DNA of 33,364 nt. It comes from Bacteroidaceae bacterium (GTDB lineage Bacteria > Bacteroidota > Bacteroidia > Bacteroidales > Bacteroidaceae). The position numbers and the translations under genes are program-made. Where the stretch lies: positions 1-33,364 of the forward strand of contig JAFUVZ010000069.1 in assembly GCA_017471185.1 (NCBI GenBank), given 5' to 3'. Below, piece after piece: positions 6,569-14,127 of the stretch; position 1 is the stretch's first letter, and each line of letters begins with the position of its first letter. Under the pieces are notes generated by a model, which saw only the letters and a list, made by a program, of their open reading frames with translations, was not told where the DNA came from and searched no databases.

Positions 6569-7942
6569 ATGAAATTCAAGGAAGAAATCAACGAGAGCTA
6601 CACGATGGCCGAGGCCATCAAGGAGGCCCAGCGATGCCTGCATTGCAAGGTGCCCCAGTGTAAGAAGGGTTGCCCCATCAGCAACGATATCCCCGACTGG
6701 ATCCACGAGTTGAAGAAGGGCAACCTGGGCAATGCCATCAGCATCATCCGCCAGAAGAGTAACCTGCCCGCCGTCTGCGGCCGTGTCTGTGGACACGAGA
6801 AGCAGTGCGAGGGCTCCTGCGTGCTGGGCAAGAAGGGCGAGGCGGTGAATATCGGCAAACTGGAACGGTTTATTGCCGACTTCGACTCGGAGAACGAGCT
6901 AACCCACGAGGACATCACGGAGAAGACACGCGGTAAGGTGGCTGTCATCGGCGCAGGTCCCTCGGGCATCACCGTTGCTGGCGATCTCTCCCGCATGGGC
7001 TTTGCTGTCGAAATGTTCGAGATGGAATCTCAATGCGGTGGCGTGCTGCGCTATGGCATACCCGAATACCGACTGCCGAAGGAGGTTGTGGCCCGTGAGA
7101 TACGCTATATCGAGAAGATGGGTGTCATCATCCATCGCAATACCCATGTCGGCGTGGAGATTACGGTCGACAGCCTGTTCCAGCAGGGCTTCGATGCCAT
7201 CTTTATAGGTACAGGTCTTGGCAAGCCGCGCTCCTTGGAGATTCCCATCTGTCAAGGTGGGCGATACATCTCGGAGGGTGAGAATGGCACGCATTGTGCC
7301 GACTTGACAGGAATTCGCTTTGCCACCCACTTCCTGCGCCGTGTAGAGCTGATTGCCGAAGGGTTCATGTCGCCTGACGAAACCCATGTCCATCCTGGTG
7401 CCCGCGTCTGGGTCATCGGTGGCGGCAACACGGCGATGGATGCCTCGCGAACAGCCTTGCGCATCGGAGCTTCGCAGGTAGACGTCATCTTCAACGAGGG
7501 TATCGACACAATGTCAGCTCTTCGGGCAGAGTACGATGATGCCGTCAGCGAGGGAGTACACTTCAACTGGTGGGCAGCCATCAAGGAGATACACGTAGAC
7601 GAGCATTTGGATATTCAGGAGATTGTGCTCGAAACAGCAGAACCGGGCCAGGAACCTGTTCGCCAGACGCTGCCCGCCAATAATATCATCATGGCCATCG
7701 GTGCCATGCCCAACACCAAGATAGTGCGCACCACGTCGGGGCTGGAGAACGACGAGCGCAAATTCCTCATCACCCGTGACCTGCCTTACGGCATGACCAC
7801 CCGCAAGGGTGTCTTTGCCGGTGGCGACGTGGCCAACCGTCAGGCCACCGTAGTCCATGCCATGCAGGATGCCAAAAAAGTAGCCTTGGGCATCGCCCAG
7901 TATGTCGATGCCGTCAAACTATTGCAGGCCATCAATATGTAG
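6569..7942 (+). CDS. gltD: Glutamate synthase small subunit-like NADPH oxidoreductase
   Basis: This is a 457-residue cytoplasmic flavoprotein of the GltD / NfnB / PreT family. It moves electrons between NADPH and an iron-sulfur partner; in glutamate synthase it feeds the large subunit. Cys23, Cys26, Cys31, Cys35 and Cys70, Cys74, Cys80, Cys84 form the two N-terminal 4Fe-4S sites. The FAD fold has G-A-G-P-S-G at 128-133, followed by GGVLRYGIPEYRLP. The NADPH fold has G-G-G-N at 284-287 and then AMDASRTALRIGA. The end carries the FAD motif GVFAGGDVANR. No gltB large subunit is adjacent, so the exact partner is unknown and the gltD symbol denotes family rather than proven role. It begins 15 bases after the GH2 stop with no promoter between, so it is probably co-transcribed with the pectin genes, which is unexpected. 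GC is high, like GH2. Confidence 0.88.
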   Translation: MKFKEEINESYTMAEAIKEAQRCLHCKVPQCKKGCPISNDIPDWIHELKKGNLGNAISIIRQKSNLPAVCGRVCGHEKQCEGSCVLGKKGEAVNIGKLERFIADFDSENELTHEDITEKTRGKVAVIGAGPSGITVAGDLSRMGFAVEMFEMESQCGGVLRYGIPEYRLPKEVVAREIRYIEKMGVIIHRNTHVGVEITVDSLFQQGFDAIFIGTGLGKPRSLEIPICQGGRYISEGENGTHCADLTGIRFATHFLRRVELIAEGFMSPDETHVHPGARVWVIGGGNTAMDASRTALRIGASQVDVIFNEGIDTMSALRAEYDDAVSEGVHFNWWAAIKEIHVDEHLDIQEIVLETAEPGQEPVRQTLPANNIIMAIGAMPNTKIVRTTSGLENDERKFLITRDLPYGMTTRKGVFAGGDVANRQATVVHAMQDAKKVALGIAQYVDAVKLLQAINM

Positions 7943-7952
7943 CCGCCGTAAG

Positions 7953-7999
7953 TTTTTCCCTGAAACGTTTGGTCGTTTCAGGGAAAAATTGTATCTTTG
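7953..7999 (+). promoter_or_regulatory. Perfect-palindrome operator/promoter, copy 2
   Basis: Bases 7953-7967 (TTTTTCCCTGAAACG) and 7974-7988 are perfect 15-base reverse complements around the 6-base centre TTTGGT. The TTTG at 7968-7971 is a good -33, placed 20 bases before the -7 element TATCTTTG at 7992-7999. This is the improved twin of the promoter at 1085-1131. No T-run follows the hairpin on either strand, so it is not a classic terminator for the GltD-like gene, though it might pause polymerase. A dimeric repressor is the simplest reading. Confidence 0.8.
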
Positions 8000-8040
8000 C
8001 AGCCGATATCACTAAGTTAAACCCTCTAAATTTAAAATCT

Positions 8041-8940
8041 ATGGAGAATCATGTAGACAAGACAACGAAAGGAGAAAAGAAAATGGATGTGAACGTCAGC
8101 GAGAGGTATGTTAACCCGTATACAGACTTTGGGTTTAAGAAGTTGTTCGGCACAGAACTGAACAAGGACTTGCTGATTAGTTTCCTGAATGCCCTGTTCA
8201 AAGGTCAGAAGGAAATAACTGATCTCACCTATCTGAATAATGAACATCTTGGCGACCGTTATACTGATCGCAGGGCTGTCTACGACGTGTATTGCCAGTT
8301 GGCAGACGGTAGCAAGATGATTGTGGAGATGCAAAAGGCTGAACAGCAATATTTTAAGGATCGCAGTATCTACTACTCCACCTATCCTATTCGCGAACAA
8401 GCCCCAAAGGGCAAATGGGACTACCATTTGGAAGATGTCTATACGGTGGGTATCCTTAACTTCACTTTCCCTGACGAAGAATATCCTGCTGACAGTTTCA
8501 TTCATGAGGTGAAACTGAAGGACGTGGAGGACAACCATGTCTTCTACGACAAGTTGACCTTTGTGTATCTTGAGATGCCGAAGTTCAATAAGCGTGAGGA
8601 CGAGTTGGAGACTATGTTTGATAAGTGGATGTTTGCTCTCTCAAACCTGACCCGCCTTTTGGAGCGTCCCAAGGCTCTTCAGGAACGTATCTTCAGCCGA
8701 CTCTTTGAACAAGCTGAGATTGCCCATTTCACACCAGAAGAGCAACGTGAGTATGTGGCAAGTAAGAAAGACTATTGGGATAACTATAGCATTGTGACAA
8801 CAGCCCATAATAAGGGTCGGGAAGAAGGCAGGACGGAAGAAAAGACAGAGATTGCCCGTAAACTCAAAAGTATGAACTTGGCTACAACAGACATCGCCAA
8901 AGCCACAGGCCTGACGGCTGAGGAAATAGAAGCCTTGTGA
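8041..8940 (+). CDS. Rpn / PD-(D/E)XK nuclease-family transposase-like protein
   Basis: This is a 299-residue cytoplasmic protein of the PD-(D/E)XK nuclease family annotated as a transposase (PDDEXK_2), related to Rpn recombination-promoting nucleases. YVNPYTDFGFKKLFG (residues 23-37) is the family signature. The nuclease core shows Asp82 in YDVYCQL and Glu96-Met-Gln98 in IVEMQK, a D ... E-x-Q active site. The C-terminal 40 residues are a charged helix, GREEGRTEEKTEIARK, followed by a small helical unit ending TGLTAEEIEAL, usual for this family. I chose ATG 8041. The in-frame TTG at 7969 lies inside the operator palindrome upstream of -7 and would not be transcribed. These genes are often multicopy and behave as selfish or genome-rearranging elements. 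Its place between two pectin units suggests an insertion. Confidence 0.85.
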   Translation: MENHVDKTTKGEKKMDVNVSERYVNPYTDFGFKKLFGTELNKDLLISFLNALFKGQKEITDLTYLNNEHLGDRYTDRRAVYDVYCQLADGSKMIVEMQKAEQQYFKDRSIYYSTYPIREQAPKGKWDYHLEDVYTVGILNFTFPDEEYPADSFIHEVKLKDVEDNHVFYDKLTFVYLEMPKFNKREDELETMFDKWMFALSNLTRLLERPKALQERIFSRLFEQAEIAHFTPEEQREYVASKKDYWDNYSIVTTAHNKGREEGRTEEKTEIARKLKSMNLATTDIAKATGLTAEEIEAL

Positions 8941-8971
8941 GCGATAAGCACAATATTTGACCATATAGCAT

Positions 8972-9006
8972 AATCCTCGCATTGCCGTCGCAAAGCGGGG
9001 ATTTTC
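8972..9006 (+). terminator. Rho-independent terminator after the nuclease gene
   Basis: A nine-pair stem is formed by 8972-8980 (AATCCTCGC) and 8995-9003, with one G-T wobble and a 14-base loop. A short T-run continues into 9005. It closes the unit ending at 8940 and, as at 548 and 2084, stands just ahead of a repeat-type promoter. Confidence 0.7.
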
Positions 9007-9035
9007 GTATGCCTCATCGCGTGGCGTACACATAT

Positions 9036-9100
9036 TGCACTTTTTTCCATTCCTCTGCACAAATCTCCATCATATTATATAATATGTATGCGTAATTTTG
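9036..9100 (+). promoter_or_regulatory. Promoter with 20-base direct repeat, copy C
   Basis: The -7 element TAATTTTG is at 9093-9100. Half-sites TGCAC-TTT-TTTCCAT (9036-9050) and TGCAC-AAA-TCTCCAT (9056-9070) are head to tail with a 20-base period. The second ends 22 bases before -7. This is the best copy of the motif in the window. It lies 42 bases ahead of the first gene of the giant operon and is followed by a leader nearly the same as that of the gene at 2219. Confidence 0.78.
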
Positions 9101-9141
9101 CCACCGTAAACTCGAGTAATAACTAAAAAGCAACAATCGAT

Positions 9142-12100
9142 ATGATGAAGAGACTTGTAACTCTGGCTTTAATGATGATAGCAGTTTTTACGCTGGTTCC
9201 TATTCAGACCTATGCCCAAAACGAAGCAACGTATAGCATTGAAGAATACGATTTCGGCTCTTGGACTAAAAAGGTGGCAGTTGACCAAACGCTCAATCTT
9301 GAATCATCAAAAACTTCAACAACACGTAAAACCGTATATCTGCTGGAGAATTTTGTCGATAAAGACCAAACTCCACATAGTCTCAATGGCCGCTTTGCCT
9401 TTGAAAAGAGCGCAGACACTCACCCATACGGATGGCAAAAGTTTTGTGGTTACTCTACAAATAACACAATTGCAGATGATTTGATGACATGCGGTCTACA
9501 GTTAAAACAAAAGAACCTGACCATCTCAATCCTGAATCTAAAGGCTGGCGATGTGGTCATAGTGTGGCATAACGGAACACTGACGGCTGAGTCCTCAGAA
9601 GATGGTTTATACATTACATCTACTAATGCGTCTTATAATGGAAGCAGCCACTCTACAGGAAGCACGAAAACAGCAGGAAATGCCTTGGTGAGTGGTACTC
9701 CCTATACCATGACGAGCGATGGAACTTTCGATTTCACATATTCTTCAGCCACAGAATCATATATCCGCAAGGTTACAATAAAGAAGAAAGAATATACTGT
9801 CAGTGCGGCAGAGGAGATTACAAACGGAACCGTTACATTCTGTAAGACTGCAGATGGTGAGTACACTAGTACATTAAAGGCATGTGAAGGCGAAATGGTG
9901 TATGTGAAAGCGCAGGCTGCTGAATCATATAAATTAGCAACTTTGACCTCAGGTGATTTGGAAAGTCTTACGACATCTGAGGCTACCAGTTTTACCATGC
10001 CACGTAAAGACGTGACGATTTCGGCTATATTTGAGGAGTCAAATACTCCAAGATATACTTTAACCATAAATACTCCAACAAACGGTCAAATCAAAATTGG
10101 CGATAATCCTGCCACAACACAATCCTATGAAGAGAACGCCACAATAACCCTCACGGCAGAGGCAAACATTGGCTATGAGTTTGAAAAATGGCAAGTGAAA
10201 GTAGGTAATGAAGATTTTGCCGACGTAACTGGGGACAATGAAGACAATATCGAAAGTGTTAATGGTAGTACATTAACCGTGAAGATGACGAAAGACTTCA
10301 TGGTATCTGCTGTGTTTAAGACTACCACATATAACATTACCTATAACTTGAGTGACGGTACTAACAATCAAGACAATCCTCTCACATATACCATTGAAAG
10401 TAATGATATTACGCTCCAGGCCCCGACAAAAGAAGGTTATACCTTTACAGGCTGGACATGGGCTGGGCAAGAAACTCCGGAAATGAATGTCACAATTGCA
10501 CAAGGCTCAACTGGCAATCGGGAGTATACAGCTAATTGGAGCCAAGATTCAGCAAAACCAAAGGTGACAGTGAGTGTAAGTGATGCCAATAGCGGTACGA
10601 TTAAGTATATTGCGAAAGTTGATAATAAAGATACTGCGAAAGACTTTCCTAATGAAGGTTTGGAAATTGATGAGAATGGTTCTGTGACGTTGGTTGCAGT
10701 ACCGGCCTCGTCAAGCTATAGGCTGAAGAGTTGGAATGTGGGAGGCGTAGACAAAGGTAATAGTTTAAAGCTAGAATTAAGTGAAATTACATCAGATGTT
10801 TCAGTCTCTGCAGAGTTCGAATCTCAGTCTGCAGTCACAGCTATAACCACAGCTAAGACTTGGACTTTTGATAGCTTCACTGCAAAAACAGAACTCTCGG
10901 GCACAGCATCATACGAATATCAGGGCCTATTCATTAATGGAAACAATAATGAACTTACTAACTTGGCAACTGCAGAGGTATCAGGCGCAAGTGCCATAGA
11001 GGGTGAAGTTTCGTTTGAGGCTCCCACAAGTAGGGTTGTTTTAAATGGATCACTTCCTACTTCCAATTTTGATGCTTCTAATTCAAAAGTAAATACCATC
11101 GGAAACCGCAATAAGAATTCTGTCGCTTTTCAAGCAGGAGTTGCAGGAACTGTTTATGTATATATGAATGGCACGTATGCCAGTGATAGGAATCTCTGCA
11201 TCTATAGCAGCGATAATATGTCGAATCCTACTACCGTAGCTTTAATTAGTAATCCTAGCCCTCAGGTTGTCCAAAGAACAGTATCGGCCAATGCTAATAT
11301 CTTCATAGGTGTCAGTGGCGGTACGGCTTATATCTATGGTGTCAAGTTCGTACCAACTCCCACCATAGAAACTATTAGTGAAGTAAATATTTCTGGCCTT
11401 AGCGCTCCTATTAAGGGTGAGGAATTAAAAAACTTATCTGATCTTAGCACATCGACTACTGGTGTAAGCATCAGCAGCATAACCTGGAATCCTACAACTA
11501 CACCTGCCGCTGCTAGTACTGTCTATACTGCTACGATAGTCATAGAGGCTACATCTGGCTATCAGTTTGCATCAGAAGTTTCAGCTAATGCCATCTCAGA
11601 AAAGAATGCCACCATTACCCGAAATAGCGACACACAAATCAGTGTGGCCTATACCTTTGATGCAACCGCGGCTGATGCTATCAGTGTAACAGCCAATGGC
11701 TATAGTGGAACATTCGATGGAGCGGCTCATGGTATCAGCGTTACAGCAGAGGAAGGCGCAACTATAACCTATCGTGAAACAGAAAGCGGAGATTACACCC
11801 TGACAGAAAATCCTACTTATACAAATGTTGGTTCTTATATCGTCTATTATAAAGTTACCAAGGATAACTGTGAAGACGTAACAGGCAGTAAAACTGTAAC
11901 CATTAACCCTGCAGCGGGAAGTATAAATGCTTTCAGTCCTGCTTCAGGATCAGTCGCTATGGGAACAACAGGCTTTGTTGTTACAACCACCGCTACGGGT
12001 GACGGAACTATTACGTACAGCTCTAGTGAAGGGAGTGTTGCCACAATAAACACTACTACAGGTGCCGTCACCCCAGTTGCAGCGGGAACAACTACCATTA

Positions 12101-14112
12101 CCGCGACAGTGACTAATAAGGATGGAGGTAACTATACTTATGCAGCAGAATCAAATACTGCAACGTATGAATTGACTGTCACAACTTCAGAACCTGTCAC
12201 ATACACAGTAACAAAGGGCAGTGAAAGCCATTGCGAATTTACTGTTGAACCTGTAGGAGATAACGTAACAGAAGGGGCTACGATTACTGTTAATGTTACT
12301 TCAGTAGAAGCAGGCTATTATGTGAAATACATTGGTTATGAATATTACGATGAGACCCAGGGTAATAAGAGTACAGTAAAGAAAAAAGAGTACACAGAAA
12401 GAACGGAAACAATCACAGAGACATTTGCAATGCCTGCATTGAACATAACGGTGAAAGTTGGTACTGCGAAACATACGCATAACTTTAGCTATGAAATAGG
12501 AACAGGTGATAATTCCAATGTTCTTACCGCCACTTGCAGTGCCAACGGCTGCGGTTTGTCGGGAAAGTCTGCTACCCTTACACTGACTGCTAATGGTGGA
12601 ATATACAGCGGTAGTGCGTTTGCTGCTACAACAGATCTTGATGCTTTCAATACAGCAACTGGATTAAGTGCTACTTGTTCCATCACATACACGGGAGACA
12701 ATGAAAACTACACAGAGACTGCTCCAACGAATGTTGGTAGTTATACAGCAAAAGCAACGGTAACTATTGATGGAACGTCTTATGTCTTGACTAAAGGCTT
12801 TTCAATAACTGAAGTTCCTGTTACTACCTATAACATTACGGTTCCTGCGGCAGTTAATGGTAATAGTATAACGGCAGATGTCTCATCTGCTGCTGAAAAT
12901 GCTACAGTAACGCTGACAATTGCAACCGCAGAGAATTACTCATTGGCAACGATTACTGCTAATAATGGAAATGTGACGCTCTCTGGCTCTGGTAATACAA
13001 GGACATTCACGATGCCTGCGGCTGATGTGACAATTACGGCGACGTGGACGATTATCCAGACTGACAGCCAGGACAGCAATACCAGCGAGACTTATACCGT
13101 GACGGAGTTGGGCGGTATAGAGGTGAGCAAGGTGACAAGTACGGGAGGTGCAACCTCCATCACCATTCCTGCTACTGTGGGATCAGCAAATGTAACGTCG
13201 ATTGCTCCGAATGCATTTGATAATATCACTAAGAGTGATGTTAAGTCTGTAGACCTATCGGCTACTTCGATTACAGATATCACGGTGGATCGTTCGAACG
13301 GTGTGTTCAGCGGATTCCCTGAGGAGACGATGATCTACATGCCTGCTGACAATACTGCAGCAGGACAGAAGAATGTGATTATCGGCGGCACCTGCTCGGA
13401 CTTCGAGATGAAGGATCAGAGTTCATATAATATTCCTAAAGCCTTTACCGCAACGAAGGCAACGTTGAGTCGCTCGTTTACCAGCGAGAAGTATTGTACG
13501 CTCTGCCTGCCTTATGATGTTCCCGCAACAAATCTGGGAGGTAAGATTTACGAATTTTCAAGTATTGAAGGAACGACTGTCAAGATGACGGAAGATACGA
13601 ATGGACTAAATGCTAATAAGCCGTATATCTTTGTGCCGAACAGCAATGCAAATAGTATTTCTGCAAGTTCCGTTACGATCAGTATGAGCAGTGATCCTAA
13701 AACGCCTGATACTTCTGGCTTTACCTTCAATGGTGTATTTGGCTACAAATTATTCTCATCGACAGAGATTACTAATGGCGTGTATGGCTTTGCGGCTGAT
13801 TCTGAACACGGTGCGAGTGTCGGCCAGTTCGTGAAGGCATCCTCTGGAGCCTGGATAGAAGGTATGCGAGCCTATCTGGCCTATAACGGAGACCTAAATA
13901 GTACGAGTACGGCCTCTACACGTGGGATGGCGTTGCCAGAGGTGCTGAACGTTGTTCTGGTTCATGCTAATGGCAGCACGACGAGTATCGGCAAGCTGGA
14001 GTTGATGACTGCTGAAGACGGTTCACCCGTGTATAACCTCAGTGGTCAGCGCGTGGACAAGAGCTATAAGGGCATTGTGATCCAGAATGGTAAGAAAATG
14101 ATTAAGAAATAA
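9142..14112 (+). CDS. 1656-residue modular surface protein, non-catalytic
   Basis: This protein is secreted (signal peptide MMKRLVTLALMMIAVFTLVPIQTYAQ) and built of beta modules. Residues 25-215 are a binding-like module with core LNLKAGDVVIVWHNG (Gly136-Asp137), shared with the next protein. InlB-like B repeats lie at 215-393 and 472-560. A Listeria-Bacteroides repeat (EGYTFTGWTW) lies at 394-468. A second binding-like module (573-740) ends YIYGVKFVP. An MBG-type domain spans about 844-925, a BIG2-type Ig domain about 930-1015, and a segment with H-T-H (1111-1113) and C-x4-C (1132, 1137) follows. More InlB-like sequence, a short leucine-rich-repeat-like segment (1314-1400) and a tail reading YNLSGQR ... 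IVIQNGKK complete it. I see no catalytic domain. By position it is the first gene of the giant operon; a cell-surface pectin-binding or display role is inferred. Module identities are by eye; the MBG, BIG2 and InlB calls are moderately sure. Confidence 0.85.
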   Translation: MMKRLVTLALMMIAVFTLVPIQTYAQNEATYSIEEYDFGSWTKKVAVDQTLNLESSKTSTTRKTVYLLENFVDKDQTPHSLNGRFAFEKSADTHPYGWQKFCGYSTNNTIADDLMTCGLQLKQKNLTISILNLKAGDVVIVWHNGTLTAESSEDGLYITSTNASYNGSSHSTGSTKTAGNALVSGTPYTMTSDGTFDFTYSSATESYIRKVTIKKKEYTVSAAEEITNGTVTFCKTADGEYTSTLKACEGEMVYVKAQAAESYKLATLTSGDLESLTTSEATSFTMPRKDVTISAIFEESNTPRYTLTINTPTNGQIKIGDNPATTQSYEENATITLTAEANIGYEFEKWQVKVGNEDFADVTGDNEDNIESVNGSTLTVKMTKDFMVSAVFKTTTYNITYNLSDGTNNQDNPLTYTIESNDITLQAPTKEGYTFTGWTWAGQETPEMNVTIAQGSTGNREYTANWSQDSAKPKVTVSVSDANSGTIKYIAKVDNKDTAKDFPNEGLEIDENGSVTLVAVPASSSYRLKSWNVGGVDKGNSLKLELSEITSDVSVSAEFESQSAVTAITTAKTWTFDSFTAKTELSGTASYEYQGLFINGNNNELTNLATAEVSGASAIEGEVSFEAPTSRVVLNGSLPTSNFDASNSKVNTIGNRNKNSVAFQAGVAGTVYVYMNGTYASDRNLCIYSSDNMSNPTTVALISNPSPQVVQRTVSANANIFIGVSGGTAYIYGVKFVPTPTIETISEVNISGLSAPIKGEELKNLSDLSTSTTGVSISSITWNPTTTPAAASTVYTATIVIEATSGYQFASEVSANAISEKNATITRNSDTQISVAYTFDATAADAISVTANGYSGTFDGAAHGISVTAEEGATITYRETESGDYTLTENPTYTNVGSYIVYYKVTKDNCEDVTGSKTVTINPAAGSINAFSPASGSVAMGTTGFVVTTTATGDGTITYSSSEGSVATINTTTGAVTPVAAGTTTITATVTNKDGGNYTYAAESNTATYELTVTTSEPVTYTVTKGSESHCEFTVEPVGDNVTEGATITVNVTSVEAGYYVKYIGYEYYDETQGNKSTVKKKEYTERTETITETFAMPALNITVKVGTAKHTHNFSYEIGTGDNSNVLTATCSANGCGLSGKSATLTLTANGGIYSGSAFAATTDLDAFNTATGLSATCSITYTGDNENYTETAPTNVGSYTAKATVTIDGTSYVLTKGFSITEVPVTTYNITVPAAVNGNSITADVSSAAENATVTLTIATAENYSLATITANNGNVTLSGSGNTRTFTMPAADVTITATWTIIQTDSQDSNTSETYTVTELGGIEVSKVTSTGGATSITIPATVGSANVTSIAPNAFDNITKSDVKSVDLSATSITDITVDRSNGVFSGFPEETMIYMPADNTAAGQKNVIIGGTCSDFEMKDQSSYNIPKAFTATKATLSRSFTSEKYCTLCLPYDVPATNLGGKIYEFSSIEGTTVKMTEDTNGLNANKPYIFVPNSNANSISASSVTISMSSDPKTPDTSGFTFNGVFGYKLFSSTEITNGVYGFAADSEHGASVGQFVKASSGAWIEGMRAYLAYNGDLNSTSTASTRGMALPEVLNVVLVHANGSTTSIGKLELMTAEDGSPVYNLSGQRVDKSYKGIVIQNGKKMIKK

Positions 14113-14127
14113 GAAAGGAAACAAGAT

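Noticed and set aside
7953-7988. Palindrome as the terminator of the GltD-like gene
   Set aside because: The hairpin is not followed by a T-run on either strand, its centre is a -33 element at correct spacing, and a twin occurs at another promoter.
7969-8040. TTG start extending the nuclease gene by 24 codons
   Set aside because: It lies within the operator palindrome upstream of -7 and the added residues do not resemble the family; ATG 8041 gives a normal start.
9142-14112. Catalytic domain in the 1656-residue protein
   Set aside because: I looked for lyase, esterase, protease and glycosidase motifs and found none; all segments look like binding or Ig-like modules.
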